A program made the position numbers and the translations under genes. Below, piece by piece: positions 25,499 to 38,074 of a stretch of DNA of 64,000 nt. Origin of the DNA: Endothia cerciana (Eukaryota > Ascomycota > Sordariomycetes > Diaporthales > Cryphonectriaceae); the NCBI GenBank assembly GCA_026119935.1, contig JALRMH010000066.1, forward strand, positions 62,001 through 126,000. Reading direction: 5' to 3'. Under the pieces are notes generated by a model. The model had not been told where the DNA came from and searched no databases. It was given only the letters and a program-made list of their open reading frames with translations. Position 1 is the stretch's first letter, and each line of letters begins with the position of its first letter.

Positions 25499-26014
25499 GG
25501 GCCTTACTTGTCTTGGACTCTGGGATTGGGTGGTCAAGGATCTGATGGTCCTCGCCCGGATGGCACGCCTGGAATGGTTCCTACGGCCACTCTCATGGTT
25601 ACGGCCCCTTTGGTGCATTCACGAGGGCGTTGTGGTGGCGCGGCGTGGAATTGTTCTACCAAAAAGCTACTATGACTGAATTGAGAGACTTCATGTCGCT
25701 CAAACTTGATGACTGAGTTATGTGACGCATATCGCGTGATTGATGAGTTTACCATTAAGATTATAGGACGTCTCTATGCTAGTTGCTTCCTGTTGAGCAA
25801 ATGATACCCGATGCCCGGGACGATCGAGCTGCCCTTTGGAGGCCCGCTGGGACTGTAACTCTGCACTGTTACTCTGTACTGGTGATACAGCCATTCGATG
25901 CTCGCTGTATGTCTAGCACCCTTGCGCATCATTCGAGGTGCCTTCGATCAGTCTCCTGCCAGGAAGTTGATGGTGAGTTATGTAGATCACAATGTAGGCC
26001 TCGCCGATGTGAGA
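25499..26014. other. Intergenic, convergent 3' ends
   Basis: Half a kilobase lies between the stop codons of RPL18 (+) and MRM2 (-). It should hold both 3' UTRs. Nothing else is visible. Confidence 0.6.
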
Positions 26015-27177
26015 TCACCTCCCTTCGATGTCGGCCAGTGTGACCTCTCCTTTCCTCCGCAGTGCGACAAAGTATGCCTCCTTGGAATCCTGTGGCGAAG
26101 TCAGCCGTCGGACAAACATCACCAGCCATATCCACCCGAATTTCCGCCATGCAATATGGGACGGTGGTGAGAGGATGCGAAGCTATTCGTAAAGGATAAT
26201 CCCGCTGCCTTACCTGGCGCGACGAGTCGGGCTTCTCCCTCTTGACATGCTCAAACATCTTCTGCAGCCTGTTCTGGAACAGCTTGTCCTCGGCGCCCGG
26301 GTAGAACTTGCACACGAAGTGGCCGCCATGTTTGAGATTCTCGGAGGCAAAGGTCAGAGCGGCGTAGCAGAGGTCCTGGTCTTGTCAGCCCGGCTGTCAT
26401 CGATCGTGGGCAGGAGGGGGGCAGCAGGGAGCAGGATGCAACGAAAGGGGTGTTGGAAGGAGGCGCCGGCTTACTATGCTCAGCGCGTGGTCCCGGAATT
26501 TGATCCCGCTCGTGTTCATGAGCCTGTACGGTCTGCTCAGCGTGTTGATCCTGAAACCGGTTGTCTGGTACCAGGGTTCGCACATGTCGCTTATTACCAC
26601 CTGTTGCCAATGTCAGCCGTTACTTCTCTGTCCCCGATACTGCATGAGATGTCGGAGGTCCCGACAGGTCGCGGGTCGCCGGCAGAACTCACATCCACCA
26701 TCCGCCCTTCATCCTCCACCTCTGCCTCAGCAGCCTCGATGTCATGACTAGCCTGCTTCTCGAGGTCGATGTAGCTCGGCCTGTCCCGTATGACCTCACC
26801 ACTAACGTCCACGTGTGTTCCTGCCTCGTTGACCTCACCCTCGTCGCCATCACCCCCGTCAAGGCTGCTGATCATCGCCTCAAACCGGCTCTCTAAACCC
26901 CTCTCCTTCCTCTTCCGTCTCACCTGCTCCACGAGCACTTCCTTCGCTAGCTTCCGCACGTGCGGATTCAGGAAGTTCCCCTGGATGCTCACCACGCCAC
27001 GCGGCGGCTGGGCGGGGATCAGGTCGATGCCGACCACAACGCCGTGCGGTTTCGTCCGCTCCATGGCGACCTGTGACCACGAGCCGGGCGCGTAGCCCAG
27101 GTCGACGACCGTCTGGTTCTGCCTGAAGAGGCGATAGGCCGCGTCCATCTAGCACGGGCAGGTGAGATTGTGGCAGC

Positions 27178-27234
<57 letters not shown>

Positions 27235-27582
27235 GAGGGGGGGGGGGGGTTGGGCGCGTGGACGGTCAGGCATGACATGATAGATAGACAGAGAAGGACG
27301 GACCTGGAGCAGTTTGTACGCGGCGCGGCTTTTGAGCTTTTGCACCTTGGCGAGTTGGACGTATTGGTCACGGGACTGGCGGTCCTTCCATTGCGAGTTT
27401 GACGACGAGCTCCGGGCGGCCGGTCGGGGCGCAAGCCTGCAAGCTGGACTTGTCCAGCTCGACGGCGGCGCCGGGCGGCGGGCGTTTGTTGGTGTGGTGA
27501 GCGTGAGGCGGCTTAGCGCACTCGTGATGATCCTCTCGCTGAGGGCTCCGCGACATGACGGGCCGCCTAGTACGGGCTGCAT
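26015..27582 (-). CDS. MRM2: Mitochondrial rRNA 2'-O-methyltransferase (FtsJ/MRM2)
   Basis: Exons 27304-27582, 26693-27148, 26475-26600, 26214-26375 and 26015-26089 give 365 aa in frame. It methylates a uridine 2'-OH in the mitochondrial large rRNA. The FtsJ/RrmJ K-D-K-E catalytic set is present, one residue per exon: K90 (SRAAYKLLQ), D250 (VVISDMCEPW), K310 (FVCKFYPGAEDK) and E345 (DSKEAYFVALR). The SAM loop is VVDLGYAPGSWSQVA. An acidic ~90-residue insert sits between the SAM domain and D250. I chose ATG 27582 because the following residues are Arg/Ser-rich like a mitochondrial presequence. An upstream in-frame ATG at 27807 would add 75 residues that do not look like one. Intron 1 carries a long CT/C tract. 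Confidence 0.93.
27182..27249. repeat. GA dinucleotide repeat plus G run
   Basis: About 25 GA units (27182-27231) are followed by a 13-base G run (27237-27249). They lie inside MRM2 intron 1, so the transcript would carry a C run followed by about 50 nt of CU repeats. Confidence 0.95.
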
Positions 27583-28290
27583 GAGAGGATTCTTCCGCCG
27601 TCGGGCGATTGCTTTCAGAGCATCCGTCAAAGCACCCTTGGTGGGTCGTATGTCGGAGAGCCGCGGCCTGGAGGATTTCAAGTCGTGTTCAGGTCGTGGA
27701 GCGGGCGAAAACATGGGGGTGTCAAGGTCGCGCCAATGAAATTCTCCACTACCACTAATATCAGCAGCAACAGCGGCTAGAATCGAATCAAGATTACTTC
27801 CCTCCAAGACAAGAGAGATCTTTCTACTGTGAAAAATCTGTTCGGCAAAGATAACTCTGACAAGAACGTGTCCATTCTTCCAGGGTCTTAATTTCCCTCA
27901 ACCGAACTCTGTTGTCTTCTTTCCCTTTCTACCCGACTCCATGCCTGCGGGGAGAAAGCCACATGAGTAAATCTCTACAGCATGTTGTGGGACAAATTAG
28001 CAACTTCTACTATGCAAATTACAGGACGATCGGTTTCATATTGCCTCTAGTTCGAGACTAAGGATTGAATCTACCAGTACAATGATCAAACATCCCACGA
28101 GCCTTTACCCATCCGTGTCCATGAGACCTCCGGCCTGAACGCCATTTTCCCCAGAAAGCAAAGAGCAGAGCGATGTGAACTCCAGAACGATGCGTTAAAT
28201 GCAAGCTCTCAGCATATCGGCTGTCACATCCTACCATGCTGTCCTCACCATGATATGTACATCGCACAGCGTCACAATCATGCAGGACGA
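27583..28290. other. MRM2 leader and spacer
   Basis: The stretch 27583-27807 stays open in the MRM2 frame but is read here as its 5' UTR. From there to 28290 lies the MRM2 promoter and the 3' UTR of the coiled-coil gene. No other gene was recognised. Confidence 0.5.
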
Positions 28291-30487
28291 TCAAGCCAAG
28301 AAGCTGGCACCTACGCCTCTCCGGTCCTTCTTCAATGGCGAAAAGGACTTGCGTGGAAACGCTCCCCGCGCCAGAGCAGCTACCGGGCCCTTTCTTGCAG
28401 CCTTGATACCCATGGGCTTCCGCTTGGTGGCTGCGGATGCAACTGTGGGCACGGAGGGACCTGCCTCGCCGGCATCCTCGTCCTTGTCGAATAGCGTTCC
28501 CTTGTTGCTGGCACCTAGAAGCTTGCGCTTCTTCTTCTTGGGCTCCGGGTTGTCCGAGCTGGCATTTGACGTGTCTGCAGCGCTGGTGACAGTCGGGGCG
28601 GGCTTCTTACTTGTGGGTACGTTGTCTGTGGCAGCATTCTCCTGCCCAGCTTCCTCCGTTTCTTCGATGACCTTGTCGAGTGTGGAAGAAATGCTCGCCA
28701 CGATAGTCTTGTTAGGCAGGGATTCTATCAACGCCTGCGCCTTGGGCCTACCACGGGCTTTCTTCTGTTCCGCAGCCGCGGGTTTAGATTTTGTTGCTCT
28801 GAGAGCCTCGACCAGTGATTTGGCGGGCTGCTTGTCCGTGGCAGGAATCTCCTCCATCGGCTCGGCCTCGGGCTCGATGATCGGGGCAGCGGGATCGCCT
28901 TTACCCTCGAGAATCGAAGGCTCTTCCGCCTCCTCTTCTATCGTCTCGCTCAAGGTGATAGTATTCGATTTATTGAGGAAGGGCGTGATGGAGAATGTGG
29001 ACTTTTCGCCAACCGTGGTGAATTCAAGTCCTGCTCTCTTCTTAAGAGGGCGCTTCGTCTTTCCCTCCGTGTTACCAGGAGTATCCAGCATCATGTCGTC
29101 CACGCTGATCTCGTTAACCCGACGCTTCTTTCCGGCCTTGGCCTTGCTCGCGGGTTTCTTTGGCTCATCATCGTTTTTGATGGGCACGTTTGTTGTCGTA
29201 GTGCGAGCTTGAGTCAGCTCGGCGCGGACTTCCTTGAGCTCGCCACGCGTCTCACGCAGTTTGCTCTTGAACTCCTCGACGCGCTGCGTCAGCATCTCGA
29301 CCTGGTCGCGCAAAGCAGCAGCCTCCTTTTCGCTACTCCTCTGCGCCCGTTCAGCCTCGCGCCTCTCGGACGCCAGCTCCTGCTCCAGCTCCTTAATCCT
29401 CTCCTTGGGCTCGGTCGGGCCCTTTCCGTCATCGCTGTCCTGCGAGCGCTTAGCCTTCTGAGCCGCACGCTTTTCATCGGCCAACTTCTTCTCCAGGTCC
29501 GCAACCTGCTGTCGCAGCTCCTCCTCAACATCGCTCTGCACTTTCTTGTGAGTCCTCTTGGCCTTCTCGAAGACCTTCTGCTCGTCCACTAGCCTCTTCT
29601 CTAGGTCGGCGACCTGTTGTCGAAGCCTGTCCTCTTCACTACTCTGCGCCTTGCCTTGAGCTTTCCTGGCCTTCTCGACCGTATTCTGCTCCATTGCAAG
29701 TTTCTCCTCCAGTTCGGCAAGGCGTGATCGGAGTTCATCCTCAACCTCATTGCCCCGGCTATCGTTGCGCTGTAGTGCCTTCTGAGTAGCGCGCTTCTCG
29801 TTGGCAAGTTCGACTTCGAGGGTATTGAGCTGGCGCTCGAGGGAGAGCTTCTCGGCCAGAACGTCTCTCTGGTGAAGTAATTGTGAGCGTAGATGGTCAA
29901 TCTCGGGTTTCAGCACGGCCAGTTCGCGAGAGAGGGCCAGCTTCTCTGCTAGGGTCTTGGCGCTATCCTCGGACATATTGCTCGCAGAGAGCAACTCGGC
30001 CTGCAGTTTATTATACATACTCATCAGTTCACGCGCGCGACAGGTTTATGATTGAGCGGTTTCTTCATACCCTGAGTTCTGACTGCTGTCGCGCTTGCAT
30101 CAGCAGCTGTGCCTCCTGACTGGTGCATGTCTGGTTCATGCGATCAAGCTGGACGCATAGACCATCATACTGTTGTGACAGCTTGCTGACCTGGCCGGTC
30201 TTGTCCTCCAGTTGGTCCCGTAGTGTGGCTGCCTCGTCCTGGAGGACCACAACGCGCAGCTTCAGGCGCCGCGCCTCCTCATCCTTGACCACGAGGTCTG
30301 CCTGATGCATGGCGCCTTGGTATCTCAAGTCTAAGACGTGGATCTCTTGTGTTCGCTGCTTGTGGAAGAGACCATGTCAGTAGGCATAGGCGTCAATTGG
30401 GGTGCCGCTGTGGTGACATGCCTGGTCTTGGTCCATGTTTACATGATCCGATGCGACGCGATGCTGTATCCCAGACCGGAAACCCAT
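28291..30487 (-). CDS. Coiled-coil, basic-tailed protein of unknown function
   Basis: Proposed exons are 30443-30487, 30071-30355 and 28291-30000 (679 aa). The 70-bp second intron and the join across it are well supported, because they make one continuous coiled coil. Exon 1 is tentative: GTAAAC donor, TACTGAC branch, and splicing keeps frame. Residues ~16-375 are almost unbroken heptad-type coiled coil with near-repeated blocks (RQQVADLEKRLVDE and RQQVADLEKKLADE). The C-terminal third is basic and S/E-rich. It includes a KKKKRKLLG cluster, an AT-hook-like RGRPKAQ, a short FSITPFLNK motif and a closing FSPLKKDRRGVGASFLA. The last two look like conserved short motifs. I do not recognise the family. 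The basic clusters and AT hook suggest a nuclear or chromosome/spindle-linked role, which is inference. Confidence 0.75.
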
Positions 30488-31017
30488 AAGATATCTGCAA
30501 CGAGGAGTGGAACGAGGAAGTTTCCAGAAGGCAGAGGAGGCAAAAAGGGGGGGGCGAGGACAATTTGTGGTCTCGAGTGAAGGATCAGTCAGTCGAGAAG
30601 TAGTGCCTTGGAAGAGAGAATGCAGGTGTGTGTGTGCTGGAGTTGGCAGACGGCAGCTGGGGAAGAGCCCAAACGGTATCTGCGGGAAAGACGCTTGGAC
30701 CACAACAACATACTTCTAGATTGGGGTTAGCGGGAGCCCCACCCATGAGGAGGCGGCAGGGGTCAGACCCTGACCGTGATTGACGCCTTGGCATGCGTGG
30801 CCAGAGCTCCAGACAACTGCTTGAGGCCAGCTGTTGGTGAAAGTTGAACGACGACCACCTACAACACCCACGCAATACTTCACATCACTTCCTCCCACCA
30901 TCACCACCACTGCCACCATCCCACAGTTGCAGTTGTCAATTGGGAAGAAGGCTGGTACAACTTTCATTCATTCATTCATTCATTGTCCTATCAGGATTCC
31001 TTTCCTCGCATTCCAAG
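30488..31017. other. Divergent promoter of coiled-coil gene and OST3
   Basis: Half a kilobase separates the two divergent starts. The OST3 side is rich in CACCA/CCATC and ends in a TTCA repeat just before the start codon. Confidence 0.6.
30963..30984. repeat. TTCA tetranucleotide repeat
   Basis: Five tandem TTCA units end about 33 bp upstream of the OST3 start codon, most likely in its 5' UTR. Confidence 0.95.
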
Positions 31018-32217
31018 ATGCGCTGGTCCTCGGTGCTCCTCCCCTTCTCCCTGCTCTTCGCGGGCGTCCTGGCCGGCGAGAACAGCAAACGGTTCACCCA
31101 ATTCCACACGAAGGCCCTAGCCTCCCCTCCTATCAAGTTCGATGATGCCTCCTACAAAGAAGTCACCGCCCTGCCACGTGACTACTCCTTCGCCGTGCTC
31201 TTGACTGCTATCGATCCCCGCTTTGGCTGTCAGATGTGCCGTGAATTTGGCCCAGAGTGGGATCTGCTCAGCAGCTCCTGGACCAAAGGTGACAAGTCTG
31301 GCGAGTCAAAGGTGATCTTTGGCACACTGGACTTCAATGATGGCCGCGAGACCTTCATGTCTGTAAGTAGCAGATCACAGGCTTCTTGACCACTCCTCTT
31401 CCTGTGATCACAATTCTAATACCATTCCCACACTTCAGCTCGGCCTCCAGACGGCTCCTGTCCTTCTCTTCTTCCAGCCTACCACCGGCGAATTTGCAGT
31501 CTCCCAGTCCGAACCTCTGCGCTTCGACTTCAACTCTGGGTTTGTGATCTTGCACATATACCTTTGTTCCCCCCCCGCCTTCTGACTGGAAAAAACATCA
31601 AAATAGGAAACCTACTGCCGAATCTGTCTACGAATGGATCGTTCGTCACACTCCTGATCGTCCTCACCCTAAATTCACGAGACCCACCGACTACTTTTCA
31701 GCAATCGTTTCGATTGTTCTCGTCACTTTCATCGCAACTTTGGCTTACAATCTCTGGCCCTTGATCAACGAGTACCTCTTCAATCGCAGGGTTGTTATGA
31801 TCTGTTCCATTGGCTTCATCCTCGCGCAGGTGGGCGGCTTTATGTATAACAATATTCGCAACACTCCATATGTCGGACAGGACGGCCGCGGTCACATCTC
31901 GTACTTTGCTGGAGGTTTCCAGAGCCAGTTTGGACTGGAGTCGCAGATTATTTCAACCTTGTGTAGGTTATTTTTTCCCTCCATTCACATTATCCTTTCG
32001 TGGCACGACCTAACTGACGTCCTACCACACAGACGGCTTCCTTGCATTGACGGCCGTCATACTGGGCGACAGGATTCCCCGCTACACCAGCAAGAGCAGG
32101 CAGCAGCTCGCTGTCATCGCCGCTGGTGGTGCCATGCTGCTGATTTACAGCTTCCTCCTCAGCATCTTCCGCATGAAGAACGGCGGCTACCCATTCTCCC
32201 TTCCGCCTTTCCTATGA
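31018..32217 (+). CDS. OST3: Oligosaccharyltransferase subunit OST3/OST6
   Basis: Exons 31018-31362, 31439-31539, 31607-31962 and 32033-32217 give 328 aa. OST3/OST6 are thioredoxin-like subunits of the ER oligosaccharyltransferase; they hold client cysteines so that nearby Asn residues are glycosylated. A signal peptide covers residues 1-19 (ends VLAG). A luminal thioredoxin fold follows with the redox pair C71-x-x-C74 (FGCQMCREFGPEW). Four membrane helices follow: FSAIVSIVLVTFIATLAY, VVMICSIGFILAQVGGFMY, GFLALTAVILGD and LAVIAAGGAMLLIYSFLLSIF. The motif GRGHISYFAGGFQSQFGLES is typical of the third loop. The luminal pair is intact. OST3 and OST6 cannot be told apart from this alone; one filamentous-fungal copy is usually called OST3. 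Confidence 0.95.
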
Positions 32218-33739
32218 GGCAGTGAGGTGGAATTTGCGTGGAGCAAGACCCGCATCAGACAAGGGGTATGCCCATACCATTGCGGTCGGGTTGCGCCTGT
32301 AAAGAGAAAGCTCTTGAGCGCTCTCGACGCTTCGCCGTTGCGGCCGCTGCGGCCGGATGCGCGACCCGTCACCGGCGACCGTCTGCTCTTTTCGGCATAT
32401 CCCAAGCAATGTCACTGTACGATATATGAAAAGGGTCCGTGTATGGACATGCGATACAAAGATTCGTTAAATTCGGCCTACAAGGCTAGCCGTGTCTGCT
32501 TTATGCCACATGCCCATTACGTTCGGCTCCCATGTGCATGCGCTCCACCGTGAGCTGACCAGTGCGATTGTACATATCTAGAGTCTCCAGCTTCACCTGG
32601 TCGTGAGCTAAATGTACGCAAGCTCATCCAATCTCCCACCCAGCAGCTATATCGAGTGGCTCTGGCTGTAATCTTGAGGCCAGGCTCCTCGCTCCGCCTC
32701 GCTGCCCTCCCAGAGACCTCAATGCGTCCTATGATTAACATTAGAAGGAGACCAGCGCAATCAGGTTGAGCCACACACAATAGCTGGAGGACGGCGATAA
32801 GAAGTGAAATATGGAAAAGTCCGACTGGGGAGCGCATTGGTGAAGACTCTTGGGCTTAGGTAGGTAGGTGCGCCACATTGCTTACGCTGCCACCAAGAAT
32901 AAGAGCTTAGGCGAAGCACAGCCCATACTGCAATGCATCACCGAAACCATTACGCGGGAGGAAGCGTGATACCATTAGATGGCCTATTCAGCGTCCCTTC
33001 TTATCCCCCAGTGATAGACTGTTTTCTTACGACACCTACAGCTCTACCTCGTTGCCTCGCGCCGTAGTAGAGCCGAATCTACTTCATGGGGCCACCTGCA
33101 GCCTTATTACACACAATTGAGACCTAAACACATTTCCGAGCATGTAGATTATCACAAAAGTGCAGACCCACCTATATAACCTCAGAGTCCTCTCGGTGCC
33201 ATTCCCAGGTTCGACTCAACATGAACATTCACAAGTCTCTCGTCGCTCTCACCTTGCATTACCAAACCGCCCGGTCCCGAGTCCTAAATTAGGACCTCCT
33301 GCACGTCAATATCATCTGGAAGTTTCAACTTCGATCTTGTGGAAACTGTGACTCGTCGAAACCCAATGCCTATGGTGATGTTTGGCTCCCACAAAAGTGA
33401 TGTCGAATCTGCCCACCGTAGACACTTCAAACGCCGGCGTACAGATTTGAGTCGACACCCAGACCAGGACATCGAAAGGGTAGCCTAGTGGTAGCCTTCG
33501 CAGTCTACCAGCCCATACCATCAAGCCATTCTGCATAGAGTTCTCAACCCGGAACCTGAGCGTAGTGGTTCCACGCCCGCCAGGACCACCAGTAGCGGGA
33601 CTGATTGTTCAGCTCACCGTGTACCATGGCCACTACCGCTTGATCCCCGAAGGTTATCCTTCCGTGGTAAACGAGAACAGAAAGCCCAGGACGCTCATCA
33701 ATCGGTAGGGAGTGCCCATAACCCGACTCCTACTGTCGA
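32218..33739. other. Gene-poor spacer
   Basis: The 1.5 kb downstream of OST3 contains only short mixed frames. A sequence near 33479 (GTAGCCTAGTGGTAGCC) resembles a tRNA D-arm but lacks the rest of a tRNA. Confidence 0.5.
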
Positions 33740-34186
33740 AGCCACATCTTGTTCGGGTCCGGGCGCACTACCGGGTCGGTGAGGGATGTCTATACTAACG
33801 TCGTTGATACGCTCCTGCTTACGGTCAATCGCCTGGACGTTATCTGCGAGAGTATCCAATTTCTCCGGCATACCACTTCTTTCAACCTGCCCAGCTGGGT
33901 TCCGGACTGGTCGCATGTGGCTGAGATGAATCCCCCAGGGGCATCCCCGTAATTTTCGTTTTGGGCAGATGGACCACGGAAGCAGGCTGTGTTCAACTTC
34001 CTGAGGGAGCGGCGGAACAAGTTCCAGATATCTGCCGTCTATCTGGGTAAGATCGAGAAGCACAGCATGGCGGTCGGTACATTATGCAGGCTACCTCACT
34101 TCCTCATGGCTTTTCTGGAGTGGAGATATTTGCTCCTGGAAGACTTTCGCGGCGCGGACAGGCAGACGGGTCTGACAGCCGTCTGA
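33740..34186 (+). pseudogene. Relic of a HET-domain (heterokaryon incompatibility) protein
   Basis: One frame (from about 33749) reads RDVYTNVVDTLLL, then LDVICESIQ and NLPSWVPDWS before a stop at 33950-33952. The next frame continues as FLRERRNKFQISAVYLGKIEKHS. The VYTNV, then LPSWVPDWS layout with an ISAVYLGKIE-like strand afterwards is characteristic of the region after the HET domain in fungal incompatibility proteins. The HET domain itself is absent upstream. Stops and a frame change break the rest. I read it as a decayed 3' part of such a gene. A spliced small gene is less likely because no start or N-terminal domain is found. Confidence 0.5.
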
Positions 34187-37100
34187 TCAAGCAGTGGATG
34201 TAGTCCCAAGTTGCATCCCCGGGATCCCATACTCTTGTAGGCTGGTCAAAATCGAGTGTTCCTCCCTATGAACTTTAATGCTTCAAGGTGTATGAATCGA
34301 TATGGTTGATTGATAGACCATTTAGAACATAGAGACTTGGGGCCAGCTGGGGTGGGCCTTCTTGCACATAGCTTACCAGGCGCTGTGTTGTGCGCGATGC
34401 GAGAACTGGTCATCGGCATCACCCTCACCCATCCTTGTCAAGGAAGCCTGCAGCCATAATGAGTCTTGTCGAGACATTTAGGGGCCCTTGATTGATCACT
34501 CAGCCTGGCTCCACAATGCTTTCTGTGGTCATCCATCCTGTCTTCGTAGACAGGGCGATGACTGTCACACTACATATGTGTGACAGAGCTGACATTTTCG
34601 AGGCGAGTAAAACAGGGACGGGGACGGGGCCGGGGCATGCCCAATGATTTTCAAAACAACATTTGTAACTAATCAATGTAATTTCCTGCCACGACCGTGG
34701 TGTTGCCAACCGGTGCATCACAATCGAGAAAGGGGGGGAAAGTCGTGAGGACATGATCCTGAAGTTACGACCAGCCATCAGGCAGGGCTGAAGCGCCCAA
34801 AGTGGCACGCGCGGACCACACAGGATACGGCATGGCCGCAAGTCGGGAGTGTGCCCCTGCTCGCGCACACATTCGTAGCTATCAGGAAGCAAGCACCTTT
34901 ACGCGGAGCAGAGAGCAGGAAAGTAAAGTTTCAGGCCGCCTCGTCCCTTGGGACTCTCAAGCCCACACAAATATGCCTCATCTCGAGCCGCAGCCCACCG
35001 GTCCATCCATAGAAAATCCTTTGATGCCCTTCGAAGGGTGTGGAGAAGGAATGGGGTCCCAATGGTACAGCACACTCTGCCCGGATAGACTTTTTTTGTT
35101 TCTTGGGAGAACTGATCGCCTCGGATCAGGAAGGCCGATGAAACGGGCGATGTACTACGGTTAGCAATCATCCACAGGGCGGAGTCGACTATTACGCGAT
35201 AGACATTTAGACGCGCCGAGAGGCCCAAGTCGACGATGAGTCGTCGCCATTGAACACAAGCCACATGAACTCATTCCAGCTACAGCCTTGCCGCGGGGAT
35301 ATCGCCTGACAGGAGACGGCTTGCTGGCACATGCAATGTCGAGAGCCAGTGAAACTGAGACTGGGAAAGCCTCATCACAGATAGAGAAACGCCGATAGGA
35401 GGCTAGCCTTGGCTGGTGAACGTGAATCGTCGACCGAAGGGCCTGGCATGGTCAGGTGGTGGGCCATAGTGGGTCTCGACCACGAGGAGAGGTCCAGGTC
35501 TGCTGCAGTAGAAGTCAAGTTTGGGCTCCCATATGCATGGAGCCGCAGGCTACACGCAGGTATGGGGAGATAAGGGTCCTTGCTTCTAATGTCGATCATC
35601 ACGAGAGATACGCTGAGAAGCTGAAAGTCTGTGTATGGAGGGCGGCAGGGTATGATTATGGATTGGGATTTCTCGAGGAACCACTAAGTGATCGGCGGCA
35701 CCTAGGAGGTCGGTCCCCCGCAGGCATCTTTCGGGTTCAAAGATACGCCTCACAAGGCATAAGGCCGGAGGTTGGAGGCCGTACGCATGAAGTAGCGGAG
35801 AAGCATACCGATACTCTCGCGCCTACCTTGAATGGACGAGGACTTTATAGACCCTATGTGCGTCGGGGCGGGCTGCGCTGGTGGCCTGTCTTATAATCCC
35901 GAGGGTCGGGATGACACGTTCGAGAAAACAGGTAGCGAGCAGTCGGTTGAGAGGCATGCATGTTCGTTTGAACTGTCATTGTTGATAAAAAACTTAGTCA
36001 CGAGATGTCTAGGACTTTTTGCCGGATAGATCGGTAGGCGAGCCATGGTTGCTGCGTGGCTCGAGCGTCACACGTACATGCTGAAACCCAGGCACGGTTC
36101 GATATTGACTTCGGGTTGGATCGATAGTACAATCGGAGAAGAAAGTCTCGCTGCGAAGGTAAGCTTCCAGAATCGTACAATAAACTTGCCGAACCAAGAA
36201 GGTGGGTTGGCTCTCGCCGAGAACAAGTGCAAAAACGAGGCGAAAGTGAGGCGGATGATGCATCTGCAGTATAAGCACACCCCTGCAATGGCGATGCGTA
36301 ACAGTCCCAAACTTCTCAAGCTTCGGGAACAAATATGCAGAATCCAAAGGAGCGTCCAGAGAGACGAAATCCGCGAATCGCTTGATTTGTTGAGGATATG
36401 GCGGTGTAGAACTCTAAGGCGAGCGTCAAGTACCTCAGTACTTAGCTTTCGTTCAAAACATTGGGTATTCAGACGTTCAGCACTGGTTGTGACCTCGAAA
36501 TAGTCCGAGATGGAGGTCCAGTTTTGGCCTGGTAGAGAGGCAACAGCTTCAAAGTGTGGGTGACAGACGATACCGGAGCGTGAAACATAAATAACCGCAT
36601 GCTTCCTCGGATCGTCATTCTGATGACCAAAGCCTGAGCATTTATCCGCCGACGTTCCTAATCCAGTCCCGTCCTCATCCGAAGTTCTCCCTGCACCCTG
36701 AAGCGGCGCTACGATGTCATACTCATCAACCCCTATGAACAAATACTGGATCCCGTCCCAAGATATCCACAAAAAGGTCATCACGCAGGAGCTTCAGTTC
36801 CACCTTGGGCCTGAGGCAACGGTGCGCCCTTTCACCCGCGAGGTGCGTTTACATCCGCGTCTGAACACTTGATCGAAAACGTCCCTGACCAGGCTTTCAA
36901 CATCAGGGCGAGGATGGATTCCTCATCACTACGCCTGGTCCTTGTCTATCAGATGTGAGCCTCGCTCAAATCAGAGCTAAGAGCCGAGCCGAGTCGCCTT
37001 CGTTGACGTTATTGTCCAGGAACAGATTGATGACATCTGCGAAAAATCTCGCGAGATGTGGGAATTGAAAGCTGCGGCCCGGGCAACCGAGAACTCGGGG

Positions 37101-38074
37101 AAGGCCCTGAAGCGACCGCTGCATCAGCCTGTGGTTATTGAGAAGGCCGGGTCACACAATTCGTCGAGACACAGGAGGTAATGGAGACCTCTAAGACCAG
37201 TGCATGATCCCAACAAAGAAGAGCCCATCGCCAATGCTTCGAGGCAGCCGTAATGCCGGAAATTTACAGGGCCGGTATGGCAAGGTGCATAGAGTTCTGC
37301 CAATGCTCTTGATGCAAACACCCGACAGTGGTGGCCTAGATATGTTGAGAAGGGTGTTGTTCCATTGGGACCTTTGGCTGTCAGTGTTTATTTGGTGTAG
37401 ATGTGTTAGCTCTGTGGCTTCTTTGGGAAACATGATGATGTCGTGGCCCAGCAAAAGGCCGCCATCTGTCATGGACTGCTTGAGCCAATAGAGGCTGCAT
37501 CCATCCATCCAATATTGTGTTCCGCTGCAGCCAAAGAGAAGATTCCTAGATCTGCAGAGCCAACAATGCAGCGAATCATTGGGAGGTCCCTTTACTCCGA
37601 TTTGCAGTGGCTATCGCTCGTCAATGTTCATCTGTGTGACACTTCATCGGCGTGATGCAAACATTGACATCAACAACCAACGAGCGTGGTGCGATGGATA
37701 GCCCGTGTGACCTGGCGATACAGTCGGTCGATTCAGTCGGTAGAATCCTGGCGGCTCCGCTCAAAGATCGATTTTCCAGTTCCCAGCACAGGAGCCATTG
37801 GTTGCCACAATCAGAAGACCCGACTAGGGTGGTTGATGTGAAGCTTGGCAGCAGCAGTGCAACACCCATCACATTAGGCCTGATCAATGGATTTGAGGAA
37901 GCTGCAGCTCTCATGATGCGGCAGATATCTTCTCTCTGCGAGTGTCTGTGGAGCTGATCGCCCCAGTGCCCTGAAATGACGACAGGCATGAGCCATAGGG
38001 TTGGCTGGCCGGCTTCTCAGTAAGGTGCGTTAGGAATCTTCGACAGAGAATATGCATCCTATTGATTTGGAGCC
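34187..38074. other. Gene-poor region, probably decayed sequence
   Basis: Nearly 4 kb without a supported gene. Several 100-240-codon frames exist on both strands (for example 36068-36784 minus and 36045-36503 plus). They overlap each other and show no domain, codon bias or start context. A short open stretch near 37020-37180 (EQIDDICEKSREMWELK) looks coding-like but ends at stops. Together with the HET relic this may be old accessory sequence. Confidence 0.45.

Noticed and set aside
33479..33560. tRNA-like D-arm (TAGTGGTAGCC)
   Set aside because: No matching acceptor stem, anticodon stem or T-loop follows.
36068..36784. 238-codon minus-strand frame
   Set aside because: No domain recognised, an equally long frame lies opposite, and the region is otherwise decayed; coding status cannot be supported.
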